Counted from the stretch's first letter, positions 1 to 8,812 are shown. The stretch: 64,000 nucleotides of DNA from Bacillus sp. RO3 (GCF_012911895.1 NZ_JAAXCV010000017.1:62001-126000); one strand, 5' to 3'. The notes: a model not told the origin generated them from the letters alone. Program-made: numbers and translations.

Positions 1-27
1 ACTTTTTACACTGAAGGAGGAGAAACA

Positions 28-402
28 ATGAGTAAGCGAATTATTTTTGCAGCCATTGGTGGATTGTTTGGAGTTTTAATACCCTTGTTAATCTCAGGAG
101 ATACCAATTATCTGCCTGCTATTTTAGGCGGAGTATTTGGGATAGGTGTGGTAGTTTTGTTATTTAAGTTGTTCCACAAGCCTAAAGATAACAAAATACC
201 AGATCGCGATGAGCGTATAGATTTAATGGTAAGAAAATTCTTGAGTTATGTGGCAATTGTAACCATTGGAGTTATGTATTTATGTGTGTTTACTTTTGAC
301 TATTTAGGATTTAAAAGCATTGATTTAATCTATCTGTATGAATTTCTGCTAATTTTAACATTTATAGTTTTAGTAGGTATAACAATCATTAGGAAAAGAT
401 AG
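28..402 (+). CDS. small multi-pass membrane protein, unknown function
   Basis: The 124-residue product is mostly hydrophobic. I see about four membrane segments, near residues 5-23, 28-47, 70-90 and 98-120, separated by a charged loop around residues 50-68 (KPKDNK...DRDERID). A strong AAGGAGGAG ribosome site lies 6 bases before the ATG. A clear hairpin terminator follows after about 55 bases, so it can be a single-gene unit or the last gene of an operon starting left of the window. I do not recognise the family and propose no function. Confidence 0.75.
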   Translation: MSKRIIFAAIGGLFGVLIPLLISGDTNYLPAILGGVFGIGVVVLLFKLFHKPKDNKIPDRDERIDLMVRKFLSYVAIVTIGVMYLCVFTFDYLGFKSIDLIYLYEFLLILTFIVLVGITIIRKR

Positions 403-456
403 TCACTTTGTTCGACCATCTTCCCCTAAAGGAGGCTTTAATGGAAGTAAGCCCAA

Positions 457-498
457 TAAAAAGGCCAAGAGCACTTTAAGATGCTCTTGGCCTTTTTA
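457..498 (+). terminator. Rho-independent terminator
   Basis: A near-perfect hairpin (AAGGCCAAGAGCA paired with TGCTCTTGGCCTT around a 7-base loop) is followed by TTTTT. A ribosome-site-like AAAGGAGG and a 12-codon reading frame (441-479) run into its left arm. This could be a chance leader ORF. Confidence 0.85.
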
Positions 499-787
499 TA
501 TCCTCTATCATCAAGTCACAGGTAAGTTGTTTGAGTCACACTTAAGGTGTCACGGAACCAAAAGATAGTGTCTAAACGTTTGTATCACTCATCAAAACCG
601 GGACAGGGTGCCTATCCCCCAGTCCCACAAGGGAAAAAAGAACGATAATTGTAGTTATGTGAAAATCTTAACAATGGCAACGGGATCTTTACGATGTTAT
701 ACAAAGGGTTCATATTGGCTTAACGTTCGGGCTTTATGATGACAGTAGAGAAAGGCAAGTGAATAGTGACCCGGTTGTGAGAAGGAG
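499..787 (+). other. intergenic, no gene seen; one GGGACA...GTCCC element
   Basis: No open frame with a ribosome site was found. Bases 598-630 carry a GGGACAGGGTGCC...GTCCC element resembling the repeat pair at 6736-6790. The rest is probably the promoter region and 5' leader of the downstream glycerol-3-phosphate operon, though I could not assign a convincing -35/-10 pair. Confidence 0.4.
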
Positions 788-852
788 AAACCATAAAAGA
801 ATTAGGCGTACTGCTAGTAGAGTAACCCCTATGTTTTTTTATGGTTTTTTGT
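788..852 (+). promoter_or_regulatory. leader hairpin, probable GlpP antitermination target
   Basis: AAACCATAAAA (788-798) is an exact inverted complement of TTTTATGGTTT (837-847), which runs straight into a T-rich tract. The structure is a terminator about 70 bases upstream of the glpP-like gene. In Bacillus, GlpP with glycerol-3-phosphate prevents termination at such leaders in glp mRNAs. The location directly before a glpP homologue makes the same control likely here. The hairpin is seen; the GlpP link is inference. Confidence 0.6.
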
Positions 853-919
853 TTTAGCAGCCTTGAGAAAGATCAATTTGCCCTCTCTGGTATAAATCCG
901 ATGCAAGGAAGTGAATGAG

Positions 920-1513
920 ATGGACCTTCAGGAAGAATTCATTCGAAGATTAGAGCATGACCGGCTGATTGCCTCCATTAAAGATCCCAAAAGCCTGGAT
1001 CAATTCTTGGAGACGGACATCCAATGTGCATTCCTGTTGGCGGGTAATATTAGTGTCATCAAACTCTATGTAGATTTGCTCAAAAAAAACAATCGTTTTG
1101 TCTTTTTGCATATAGAGAAAATCCCCGGGATCAGCTATGACCGGGAAGGATTGAAGTTTATCGCAAAGTACGTCCAGCCTACAGGCATCGTGACAACGAA
1201 AAGCAGCTTGATCCAGCTTGCGAAGAAGGAAGGATTGTTGACGATCCAGCGTCTTTTCCTGGTGGACACGGATGCGGTGAAGAATGGATTGAAATCAGTC
1301 AATGAGATCCAGCCCCATGCACTTGAATTAATGCCGGCTCTCATGCCTGAAATGATCGTCAAGCTGAAACGGAAAAGTAGTCTCCCGATTATTACGGGTG
1401 GATTGATTCATCATCAGACACATATCGATGCTGCTCTTCAAAGCGGCGCAGTGGCGGTCTCTACGGGCAAACCAAAATTCTGGAGGGTTCAACCCCAGGA
1501 GACCATGCTGTGA
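920..1513 (+). CDS. glpP: GlpP-family glycerol-3-phosphate responsive antiterminator
   Basis: A 197-residue TIM-barrel-like protein of GlpP length (about 190 aa). It has family-typical stretches: a DIQCAFLLAGN segment near residue 35, an HIEKIPG segment near 70, and LMPALMPE plus PIITGGLI towards the C-terminus. GlpP binds glycerol-3-phosphate and leader mRNA and lets RNA polymerase read through a terminator; a leader hairpin of that kind lies just upstream. I chose the ATG at 920 because AAGGA at 905-909 is well spaced for it, whereas the GTG at 911 is too close. It is the first gene of the ugp cluster, so it probably controls its own operon. Confidence 0.85.
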   Translation: MDLQEEFIRRLEHDRLIASIKDPKSLDQFLETDIQCAFLLAGNISVIKLYVDLLKKNNRFVFLHIEKIPGISYDREGLKFIAKYVQPTGIVTTKSSLIQLAKKEGLLTIQRLFLVDTDAVKNGLKSVNEIQPHALELMPALMPEMIVKLKRKSSLPIITGGLIHHQTHIDAALQSGAVAVSTGKPKFWRVQPQETML

Positions 1514-1544
1514 AAACAAATGGAATAAAAGGAGGGCGAAAGAA

Positions 1545-2666
1545 ATGAAGCGCGTTGAATTGAAAAATGTATCGAAAACGTACGACGGAAAGGCCAACGT
1601 CATAGAAGGAATTGATGTGGACATCAAGCCTGGTGAATTTTTCGTCCTGGTTGGGCCATCAGGCTGCGGGAAAAGCACCATGCTTCGAATGATTGCCGGT
1701 CTTGAAGGAATTTCACAGGGAGACCTCTTCATAGGGGAAGAAAAGGTGACGCACCACATTCCGAGTAAACGGAATTTATCGATGGTGTTCCAAAACTATG
1801 CCTTATATCCCCATCTCACTGTGGAGCAGAACATAGTCTTTGGGCTTCATACGAAGAAAATACCGAAAAAAGAACAAAAGGCACGCTGCCTGGAAACGGC
1901 AGACATGCTGGGGTTGTCGGATTATTTAGGGAGGAAGCCAAGGGAATTATCAGGCGGACAACGTCAGCGGGTGGCACTGGCCAGAGCCATTGTGACGCAG
2001 GCACCTATCTGCTTGATGGATGAGCCCCTGTCGAATCTGGATGCGAAACTAAGAGCGAAGATGAGATCAGAGATACGACAGATTCAACGGAAATTAGGAA
2101 TTACGATGATTTATGTGACCCATGATCAGACAGAAGCCATGACCATGGCGGATCGCATGATGATTTTGCATAACGGTCAGGTGCAGCAAATCGGGCATCC
2201 ACTGGAGATTTACAACCATCCGGCCAATACCTTTGTTGCCTCCTTCATCGGTTCGCCGCCCATGAATTTAGTCGATGTACAAGTAAACGATGGGTCCCTG
2301 CTACTGGCGGACAATCGTTCCATTCCGATAAGTGAGGCGATGGCAAAGTCACTTTCATCCCATACACACGTAACGGCCGGCATTCGTCCAGAGCACATTC
2401 AACTCGCCAAAGAAGGCCAGATGAGCTTCTTTGCCCATGTGGTGAATGTAGAGGTACTTGGCACAGAAACCCTTATTACGTGCGAAGTCGGAGGAAAGCA
2501 ATGGATTGCGAAGTGGAACGGACAATGGAAGATTGACATCGGTGAGAAGGTGCCTATCCATATTCATGAAGATCATCTGTTCCTTTTCAACCAAGAAAAT
2601 GGAGAGTGCCTCTACCATACATCAACAGATGAGGAGAAACCATCATGGAAGGAGGCTGTTTTATGA
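1545..2666 (+). CDS. ugpC: ABC transporter ATP-binding protein, UgpC/MsmX type
   Basis: A 373-residue sugar/glycerol-phosphate importer ATPase. Visible features are Walker A GPSGCGKST (residues 37-45), LSGGQRQR signature near 134, Walker B CLMDEPLSNLD near 155, switch histidine in VTHDQTEA, and a C-terminal MalK-like TOBE/OB region from about residue 240. It powers the UgpA/UgpE channel encoded immediately downstream. The ATG at 1545 sits behind AAAGGAGGG; the frame is open further upstream but that part overlaps glpP and does not look like protein. The stop overlaps the ugpA start (ATGA), implying translational coupling. MsmX-type promiscuous ATPases are similar, but the neighbours favour UgpC. 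Confidence 0.93.
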   Translation: MKRVELKNVSKTYDGKANVIEGIDVDIKPGEFFVLVGPSGCGKSTMLRMIAGLEGISQGDLFIGEEKVTHHIPSKRNLSMVFQNYALYPHLTVEQNIVFGLHTKKIPKKEQKARCLETADMLGLSDYLGRKPRELSGGQRQRVALARAIVTQAPICLMDEPLSNLDAKLRAKMRSEIRQIQRKLGITMIYVTHDQTEAMTMADRMMILHNGQVQQIGHPLEIYNHPANTFVASFIGSPPMNLVDVQVNDGSLLLADNRSIPISEAMAKSLSSHTHVTAGIRPEHIQLAKEGQMSFFAHVVNVEVLGTETLITCEVGGKQWIAKWNGQWKIDIGEKVPIHIHEDHLFLFNQENGECLYHTSTDEEKPSWKEAVL

Positions 2667-3598
2667 GTAGCCTGCCAAACAGGACCATGCAGGTACAGGT
2701 GGCGAACCAGCCGGCTCCCACTAAACGAGGGGTCCCGAATGCCGTCATAGGGTTACTCTATCTGTTACCGTCGCTTATCTTATTTGGGGTTTTCCTGTTT
2801 TATCCCATGCTGCGTACACTGTATTTAAGTTTTTTCCTGACAGATGGACAAGGAACACCGGTGACGTTTGTAGGCCTTGAGAATTTCACCTATCTCCTGC
2901 AGTCCACAACCTTTCAAAAAAGTATGAAGGCGACGATTCTCTTCGTCCTGTACACGGTTCCCGTCGGTGTCATCCTGGCGCTGTTCCTGGCAGTGATATC
3001 AAATGAAAAATTGAAGGGAATCGGTGTGTTCCGGACCTTGTTTTCGTCCACGATGGGCATGAGTGTGGCGGCTTCCTCCGTCATCTGGATGTTTATGTAC
3101 AACCCATCCATCGGGATTCTGAGTAAGCTCGTCAGTTCATTGGGAGGACCCGAAATCAAGTGGCTGCTCGATCCGGAATATGCCCTGATATCCGTTGCCG
3201 TCACAACGATCTGGATGAACACAGGCTTTGCCTTCCTGATCCTGTTGGGAGGCTTGCAGAACATTGATGAACATCTGTATGAAAATGCCGATATCGCAGG
3301 GGTCAGCTATTGGTACAAGCTTAAAAACATCACGATTCCCATGCTGTCGCCAACGCTATTTTTTATCATTACCGTGTCCTTGATTAATAGTTTTCAAACC
3401 TTTGGACAGATTGACATTTTGACCAAGGGGGGACCGGTGGAATCAACGAACGTCATCGTCTATTCCATCTATAAAGATGCGTTCATCAATTACAGTATTG
3501 GCTCGGCTAGTGCCCAGGCGACCATTCTCTTTTTCTGTATTTTGTTTGTGACCATTCTTCAATTCAAGCTCGGGGAACGGAAGGTGCATTATCAATGA
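2663..3598 (+). CDS. ugpA: glycerol-3-phosphate ABC transporter permease
   Basis: A 311-residue MalF/UgpA-type integral membrane permease with six membrane spans after a hydrophilic N-terminus of about 25 residues. The cytoplasmic EAA loop is visible as ENADIAGVSYWYKLKNITIP, where it contacts the ATPase. It pairs with the next gene to form the channel. AAGGAGG at 2649-2655 fits the ATG at 2663; an in-frame ATG at 2645 lies before that ribosome site and is rejected. The gene overlaps ugpC by four bases and ugpE by four bases. Confidence 0.92.
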   Translation: MSSLPNRTMQVQVANQPAPTKRGVPNAVIGLLYLLPSLILFGVFLFYPMLRTLYLSFFLTDGQGTPVTFVGLENFTYLLQSTTFQKSMKATILFVLYTVPVGVILALFLAVISNEKLKGIGVFRTLFSSTMGMSVAASSVIWMFMYNPSIGILSKLVSSLGGPEIKWLLDPEYALISVAVTTIWMNTGFAFLILLGGLQNIDEHLYENADIAGVSYWYKLKNITIPMLSPTLFFIITVSLINSFQTFGQIDILTKGGPVESTNVIVYSIYKDAFINYSIGSASAQATILFFCILFVTILQFKLGERKVHYQ

Positions 3599-4407
3599 CC
3601 GTTATGAAAAAAATCATTCTATACACGTTATTAACCGTATCGGCGGCGTTCATGATGTTCCCCATTTTTTATGCCCTCATGATCAGTTTCATGCAAGGGG
3701 GGGAAGTGCTGAGAGGGGGGCTGATCCCAGACTCCTTCACTCTGGCAAACTATCTGAAGGCCTTCGATAAGATGCCGCTCCTACAGTATTTATGGAACAG
3801 CTTTTACGTGTCCGTTGTGGTGATGATCGGACAATTGGTCATTTCTAGTCTGGCCGCATTTGCCTTTGTCTTCATCCCATTCAAAGGGAGGGAAGTAATC
3901 TTCTTCCTCTTTATTTCAACCATGATGATCCCGTGGGAAGCGACGATGGTTCCTAACTTTTTAATCATTCAAAAGCTGGGCTGGTTAAATACGTACTCGG
4001 GATTAACCATCCCGTTTTTCGCCCTGGCCTTCGGGACCTTTCTGCTGAGACAGCAATTCAAGGTCATCCCTAAAGAGCTGTATGAAGCGTCCCAGGTGGC
4101 CGGGATAAGTCGATTCCGCTTCTTTTGGAACGTCGTCTTGCCTGTTTCCAAATCGAGCCTGGTGACCCTTGGGATCTACAGCTTTTTAACCATTTGGAAT
4201 ATGTACCTGTGGCCACTGCTTGTCACGAACAATGAAAGTGTCCGGACTGTCCAGATCGGATTGAAGCAACTTCAATCCCAGGAAATTTCCACTGACTGGG
4301 GGGTGGTGATGTCAGCGGTTGTAGTCGTCATTCTTCCAACCCTTATACTCTTATTCCTTGGTCAGAAGCAGCTGCAAAAAGGATTGACGCAAGGGGCGTT
4401 AAAGTAG
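3595..4407 (+). CDS. ugpE: glycerol-3-phosphate ABC transporter permease
   Basis: A 270-residue MalG/UgpE-type permease with about six membrane spans and the EAA loop EASQVAGISRFRFFWNVVLP near residue 165. It is the second channel subunit of the importer. Its start overlaps the ugpA stop (ATGA), as usual for subunits made in equal amounts. An alternative ATG three codons later (3604) cannot be excluded. The C-terminus ends in a LTQGALK tail typical of the family. Confidence 0.92.
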   Translation: MTVMKKIILYTLLTVSAAFMMFPIFYALMISFMQGGEVLRGGLIPDSFTLANYLKAFDKMPLLQYLWNSFYVSVVVMIGQLVISSLAAFAFVFIPFKGREVIFFLFISTMMIPWEATMVPNFLIIQKLGWLNTYSGLTIPFFALAFGTFLLRQQFKVIPKELYEASQVAGISRFRFFWNVVLPVSKSSLVTLGIYSFLTIWNMYLWPLLVTNNESVRTVQIGLKQLQSQEISTDWGVVMSAVVVVILPTLILLFLGQKQLQKGLTQGALK

Positions 4408-4457
4408 ATTTCTAAAGTCAGATTCTATTAAAAAGGAAACATAAGGAGGAAATATTC

Positions 4458-5804
4458 ATGCAAAGAAAAAGTGTAATCCTATTATCCGCTCTATTTCTAC
4501 TGTTACTCGGTGCATGCTCCAATTCAAATTCAAGCTCTTCAGGGGCAGAAGCATCTGAAGACGGTAAACAAGAGGTCGTGTTCTGGCATGCCATGAGCGG
4601 GGATCTTGAAACGGTGTTAAAGGACGTCGTGGCAGATTTTAATGAATCACAAGAAGACATTAAGGTCACTCCTGTTTTCCAAGGGACGTATGAAGAAGCT
4701 TTAACGAAGTTTAACACGGTTGCGGGTACGGAGGATGCACCAACGATCATGCAGACCTTCGAAGTCGGAACGAAATATATGGTGGACAGCGGACATGTTC
4801 AGCCTGTGCAGAAGTTCATCGACAATGAGAACTATGATACATCTCAATGGGATCAAAATATCTCAAACTACTATTCTGTAGATGGTGAACAATATTCCAT
4901 GCCGTTCAACTCATCCACACCTGTTCTGATTTATAACAAAGATGCCTTTAAAGAAGCGGGATTAAATCCTGATGAAGCACCGATGACCTACAGTGAATTA
5001 ATGACTGCAGCCAAGAAACTGACTAAATCAAACGGTGGACAAACAAGTCAATATGGCTTCTCGATCCTGAATTATGGATGGTTTTTTGAAGAGATGGTGG
5101 CGGCACAAGGCGGTCACTATGTAAACAACGAGAACGGCCGCAGTGGAAATGCAACTAAAGCCACGTTCAATGGTAAAGAAGGAATGAACGTCTTTACATT
5201 AATACGTGATATGCATAAAGAAGGCACGTTCTATAATGTAGGACAAAACTGGGATGACATCCGTGCTGCGTTCCAATCTGAGAAGGTTGCTATGTACTTA
5301 GACAGCTCAGCTGGTGTAAAAACGATCATCGACAACGCTGATTTTGAAGTAGGCGTATCGTATCTGCCGATTCCAGATGATGCCGAACGGGAAGGGGTCA
5401 TTATCGGAGGCGCTTCTGTCTGGATGTCAAGCGGCATTGATAAAGCAAAACAAGAAGCGGCTTGGGAATTCATGAAGTATCTGACCACACCTGAAGTCCA
5501 AGCAGAATGGCATGTGGAAACAGGCTACTTCGCCATCAATCCTGCAGCCTATGATCAGGATATCGTTAAAGAAGAGTGGGAAAAGTACCCTCAACTAAAA
5601 GTAACCGTTGATCAATTACGTGAAACGAAATCAGGTACGGCCACACAGGGAGCTCTCATTTCCGTCTTCCCTGAATCGAGACAAAAGGTCGTAACGGCCA
5701 TGGAGAGCCTGTATCAAGGAATGGATCCGAAAGAAGCACTTGACCAGGCAGCCAAGGAAACAGACCGTGCATTAGAGATCGAAAACAAAAAGCAAGGCAA
5801 CTAA
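4458..5804 (+). CDS. ugpB: glycerol-3-phosphate-binding lipoprotein
   Basis: A 448-residue family-1 extracellular solute-binding protein. The N-terminus is a lipoprotein signal peptide with lipobox LLGAC (Cys20), followed by a Ser/Asn-rich linker. The mature part begins with EVVFWHAMSG, the hallmark of UgpB/MalE-like proteins. It captures glycerol-3-phosphate or glycerophosphodiesters outside the membrane for UgpA/E. An AAGGAGGAAAT ribosome site precedes the ATG, and a hairpin terminator follows the gene, closing the main transcription unit. Substrate is inferred from GlpP upstream and the phosphodiesterase downstream. Confidence 0.9.
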   Translation: MQRKSVILLSALFLLLLGACSNSNSSSSGAEASEDGKQEVVFWHAMSGDLETVLKDVVADFNESQEDIKVTPVFQGTYEEALTKFNTVAGTEDAPTIMQTFEVGTKYMVDSGHVQPVQKFIDNENYDTSQWDQNISNYYSVDGEQYSMPFNSSTPVLIYNKDAFKEAGLNPDEAPMTYSELMTAAKKLTKSNGGQTSQYGFSILNYGWFFEEMVAAQGGHYVNNENGRSGNATKATFNGKEGMNVFTLIRDMHKEGTFYNVGQNWDDIRAAFQSEKVAMYLDSSAGVKTIIDNADFEVGVSYLPIPDDAEREGVIIGGASVWMSSGIDKAKQEAAWEFMKYLTTPEVQAEWHVETGYFAINPAAYDQDIVKEEWEKYPQLKVTVDQLRETKSGTATQGALISVFPESRQKVVTAMESLYQGMDPKEALDQAAKETDRALEIENKKQGN

Positions 5805-5834
5805 TATACTACTATTACCGCCGTACATGAATAG

Positions 5835-5868
5835 AAGCCCTTGAAGGAATTGCTTCAGGGGCTTTTAT
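5835..5868 (+). terminator. terminator after ugpB
   Basis: AAGCCCTTGAAG pairs with CTTCAGGGGCTT (one G-T pair) around a 6-base loop, followed by TTATT. It separates ugpB from the phosphodiesterase gene, which may be expressed by read-through or its own promoter. Confidence 0.75.
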
Positions 5869-5918
5869 TATCCAAACTCCCATGTATGTCGAGATCATCA
5901 GGAAAAGAGGAAAAGACC

Positions 5919-6638
5919 ATGAAACTTTATGCTCATCGCGGAGTGAGTGGAGAAGCTCCTGAGAACACCATGGCGGCATTCAAAGCAGCAGTGTCCATGG
6001 GAGCTCACGGGATTGAATTAGAAGTCCAGCTCTCAAAAGACGGTCAGATCGTCGTCATCCATGACGAAACGATCAATCGCACAACCAATGGGATCGGCTA
6101 TGTGAAAGATATTGAATGGAAGCATCTGTGTAAATATGACGCAGGGAGCTGGTTTCATCCATCATTCTCCGGAGAAACCATCCCCCTCCTCGAAGAAGTT
6201 CTTGATCTGGTGAAAGCGCATCATGACCACATGATCATCAACATCGAGCTGAAGAATGATTTAATCGAATACCCACAGCTTGAAGACAAGGTGCTGGAAT
6301 TACTGGACAGGAAAGGGATGAAAGACCAGGTGATTCTTTCATCCTTCAATGGTGAGAGTCTCAAAAAAATCAGGAAGCTTGACCCTGCCATTGAAACCGC
6401 GTTTCTTTTTGAAGGGGTGCCGGCAAACATTTTAACGCTTATTGAACCATTGAACGTCAACGCCCTCCATTGTGATGCAGCCTTTGCACAATCTTCAATG
6501 GGGAGGAAAGTGCAGGAACTGGGGATGCCTTTACGGGTGTTTACCATAAATACAGTGGAGGAATTTCAATTGCTGAAAGAAGCAGGGGTTTCGGTTGTGA
6601 TAACGGATTTTCCTGCTTTGTTTGTGGATGAAAGATAG
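5919..6638 (+). CDS. ugpQ: glycerophosphodiester phosphodiesterase
   Basis: A 239-residue GDPD TIM barrel. It begins with the catalytic AHRG segment, then APENTMAAF with the metal-binding Glu, IELEVQLSKDGQIVVIHD with the E/D...HD catalytic set, and TNGIG. The enzyme hydrolyses glycerophosphodiesters to glycerol-3-phosphate plus an alcohol. No signal peptide is visible, so it acts on imported substrate in the cytoplasm. I start it at the ATG at 5919, behind GGAAAAGAGGAAAAG, because the barrel begins immediately there; the extra 26 upstream codons overlap the ugpB terminator. Confidence 0.92.
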   Translation: MKLYAHRGVSGEAPENTMAAFKAAVSMGAHGIELEVQLSKDGQIVVIHDETINRTTNGIGYVKDIEWKHLCKYDAGSWFHPSFSGETIPLLEEVLDLVKAHHDHMIINIELKNDLIEYPQLEDKVLELLDRKGMKDQVILSSFNGESLKKIRKLDPAIETAFLFEGVPANILTLIEPLNVNALHCDAAFAQSSMGRKVQELGMPLRVFTINTVEEFQLLKEAGVSVVITDFPALFVDER

Positions 6639-6676
6639 GAACCACCATGGGGGAGTTGCCCCCATGGTGGTTTTGT
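6639..6676 (+). terminator. terminator after ugpQ
   Basis: A perfect long stem, AACCACCATGGGGG against CCCCCATGGTGGTT, with an AGTTG loop and a following T-rich run. It ends the glycerol-phosphate locus. Confidence 0.9.
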
Positions 6677-6735
6677 TTGAATGGTATAAATGTAGACCTA
6701 GATTTTGTCATACTGCCAATGCGAACATGGAGATT

Positions 6736-6790
6736 GGGACAAGGGACCTGTCCCTCCGTCCCTTTCAACTGGGACAAGGAACCTGTCCCT
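6736..6790. repeat. two copies of a GGGACAAGG-ACCTGTCCCT element
   Basis: Bases 6736-6755 and 6771-6790 are two almost identical 20-base units, each an imperfect palindrome (GGGACA against TGTCCC). Related fragments lie near 598, 8564, 9480-9550, 39846, 40591 and 45133. Such short GC-rich palindromes are common between Bacillus genes and recall REP-type sequences mobilised in trans. Confidence 0.6.
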
Positions 6791-6862
6791 TAACTTAAGT
6801 CAATGCACCCCTTCCATATCTAACCTACAATGGTAATGACCATCATTTCAGGAGGTAATGAT

Positions 6863-7555
6863 ATGAATTTTATTTATGACGAATATTCGATTCAAAGGAA
6901 GTCGGCGACGATTGCAGGGGTTGCTCTATTGATTATGACGATTGCGGCATTTTTTTCTTATGGGTTTGTGCACAGTTCTCTCGTTGTGGGGGGAGAGGCG
7001 GACATTACGTTGAGAAACATTCAGTCTAATCCTGTATGGTTTGGGATGGGATTGTTGGGGTGGATGATTATTATCATTACCGACTTGGTTGTGGCGTGGT
7101 GTTTTTATCTTTTTTTAAGGCCTTTCCATCAAGTGTATGCCTTCGTAGGCGGAGGTCTTCGGTTGCTTTACACGGTGATCCTGACCATTGCCGTTTCACA
7201 TCTTGTCACGGCGGGCCGGGTGGCAGAGGAACGAAATGGGACGGCAATGGATGTGATGTCGTCTGTCACGGCTTTTGAAGCAGTCTGGTCATTTGGTTTG
7301 ATCATATTTGGTCTCCATCTCATCGTGGTCGGATGTGTGGAGATGAAGACCAGGCATATTCCAAAGCCCATCAGCATCCTCGTCATCGTGGCCGGCATGA
7401 GTTATGCACTCATTCACGGCATGTATACGTTTCTGCCGACACTGGATAACGTAACCCACTTGCTGGAGCTCATCCTGATGACGCCGATGTTTGTTGGTGA
7501 AATCGGATTTGGCATCTGGCTGCTGGCAAAGGGGAGGAAGTTGAAAATCGATTAG
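6863..7555 (+). CDS. DUF4386-family membrane protein
   Basis: A 230-residue polytopic membrane protein with about six hydrophobic segments. The conserved N-terminal pattern SIQRKSATIAGVALLIMTIAAFFSYGF and the central LRLLYTVIL stretch resemble DUF4386 proteins, whose role is unknown. A strong TTCAGGAGGT site fits the ATG at 6863; the earlier ATG at 6830 precedes that site. It converges on the Crp-like gene and overlaps its end by four bases, leaving no room for a terminator. Confidence 0.8.
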   Translation: MNFIYDEYSIQRKSATIAGVALLIMTIAAFFSYGFVHSSLVVGGEADITLRNIQSNPVWFGMGLLGWMIIIITDLVVAWCFYLFLRPFHQVYAFVGGGLRLLYTVILTIAVSHLVTAGRVAEERNGTAMDVMSSVTAFEAVWSFGLIIFGLHLIVVGCVEMKTRHIPKPISILVIVAGMSYALIHGMYTFLPTLDNVTHLLELILMTPMFVGEIGFGIWLLAKGRKLKID

Positions 7556-8145
7556 TCGACCCTTCGTACGTTGCTTTTGGCACGCCTTTTGATACGGCTG
7601 AGAGACTCAGGGGTAATGCCTAAATAGCTTGCCAACTGGTATTGAGGCACTCTTTCAAGTAGATGAGGTCTTCTTTCTAGTAACAAACGGTACCGTTGTT
7701 CCGGTGAGGAAGACATAAAGGATGCAAATTCATCCCGCATCGCGCCAATGTCTGCTTCCATCATCTTGCGCGTCATCGTTTCAAGGTCAGGATGAAGGTC
7801 GTAGCTCTCCTGCTCTGTCGCCAAATCCCCGACCACGAGGATGCAGTCTTCCAAACAGGACAGTGAGTACTTAGAGGCCTTATCACATTCATGCATGTTG
7901 AAAATGGTGACACTCTGTTCCTCGGTGAAAAAATGGAAGGTGTTCTCATTTCCATCCTGGTCAAAGGCATACTGGCGAATGCAGCCTTTCAAAACAAAAA
8001 AACATCGATCAGGAACCTCCCCTTGATGCAAAAGGATGGTTCCTTTTTTATACGAGGCTACAGGAATATCCACGACCAGTTGTTCCAGCTCTTCTTCACA
8101 GAGATCGGAAAAGCGCTTCATGTATTGAAGGAGGACGTCTTTCAT
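7552..8145 (-). CDS. Crp/Fnr-family transcriptional regulator
   Basis: A 197-residue protein with a cyclic-nucleotide-binding-type beta barrel (residues about 20-115, with GTILLHQGEVPDRCFFVLKG) and a C-terminal winged helix (QYQLASYLGITPESLSRIKRR, recognition helix near residue 175). No cysteine cluster for an iron-sulphur centre is seen, and the phosphate-binding cassette is poorly conserved, so the ligand is unknown. AAGAAGG precedes the chosen ATG. An amino-terminal remnant of a close paralogue lies at 9556-9641, next to an EamA exporter gene, suggesting this regulator type was once paired with that exporter. Confidence 0.85.
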   Translation of the reverse strand: MKDVLLQYMKRFSDLCEEELEQLVVDIPVASYKKGTILLHQGEVPDRCFFVLKGCIRQYAFDQDGNENTFHFFTEEQSVTIFNMHECDKASKYSLSCLEDCILVVGDLATEQESYDLHPDLETMTRKMMEADIGAMRDEFASFMSSSPEQRYRLLLERRPHLLERVPQYQLASYLGITPESLSRIKRRAKSNVRRVD

Positions 8146-8360
8146 GGGTACACCTTCTTTCTTTGGATTTGTTCTTATTAGAAGTATATCAAGGAAGGTG
8201 GGGGTGGAGAACATTCAGTTGGGAATCTGCACCGTTTTGAATAAAAAAGGAGATGGAAGCAAAGGAAGTAGAGATACATGATCGAGATCCTCTTGGGTTC
8301 AACTTATGAAGAAAATCTGAATGGAGGTGCTGATAACCCAAACCTTAACACTTTTGCTAA

Positions 8361-8480
8361 AAAAAGAAGCAGTGATACTCGGCACTGCTTCTTTTCATAT
8401 CATTTTAACAGGCTCGTCCGATACCATGCCACCAATGATTTTTTAACAATTGAAAGGAAGTGGATGATCTTAGGGAGTAT
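8361..8480. repeat. hairpin plus relic of an eamA 3' end
   Basis: AAGAAGCAGTG...CACTGCTTCTT forms a terminator-like hairpin. The hairpin and about 60 bases beyond it closely match 9729-9795, the terminator and last codons of the eamA gene (shared GGCACTGCTTCTTTTCATAT and GGCTCGT-CGA-ACCAT). I read this as the decayed 3' end of a second eamA copy. No intact gene is present between 8146 and 8735. Confidence 0.6.
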
Positions 8481-8735
8481 TCGTGCTTGATGATTTTTTT
8501 CTTATCAGTACACCTTGCAAAAACCGGCTGTTTTTTTATAAACATTCACCCAAGGGTGTCCATGTGGGCCTGACCCCGATTTTGTGCTTTATTATGTGTG
8601 TCATTGCTGCCTCCCCACAATCTAAAAACCTATATATATGACAGGGAAAATTTGATAAAATAAACTTAAAGAACCTTTAGCACAAGGAGTTAGTGCAAAG
8701 TTAACTAAATACTAGGATGACTTTAAGGGGTTCTT

Positions 8736-8807
8736 ATGAGATTAACCGAAAGCGTTTTCTGTGGTTTGTTAAGCTGTATGATTAATAATACTTTTCTGGA
8801 GGAGTGA
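8736..8807 (+). CDS. possible 23-aa leader peptide upstream of the stress protein
   Basis: An ATG behind TTTAAGGGG opens a 23-codon frame (MRLTESVFCG...INNTFLEE) whose TGA overlaps the ribosome site of the universal stress protein gene. An imperfect hairpin (AAGAACCTTTA near 8669 against TAAGGGGTTCTT near 8727) covers its own ribosome site. The arrangement suggests translational coupling or leader control, but a chance frame this short cannot be excluded. Confidence 0.35.
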   Translation: MRLTESVFCGLLSCMINNTFLEE

Positions 8808-8812
8808 TTTTT

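Noticed and set aside
8278..8490. 70-codon frame after the Crp-like gene
   Set aside because: It crosses a terminator hairpin and the decayed eamA end; no ribosome site and composition explained by the relics.
8640..8740. riboswitch before the universal stress gene
   Set aside because: A hairpin is present, but I could not match any known riboswitch core (SAM, c-di-GMP, c-di-AMP, Mn).
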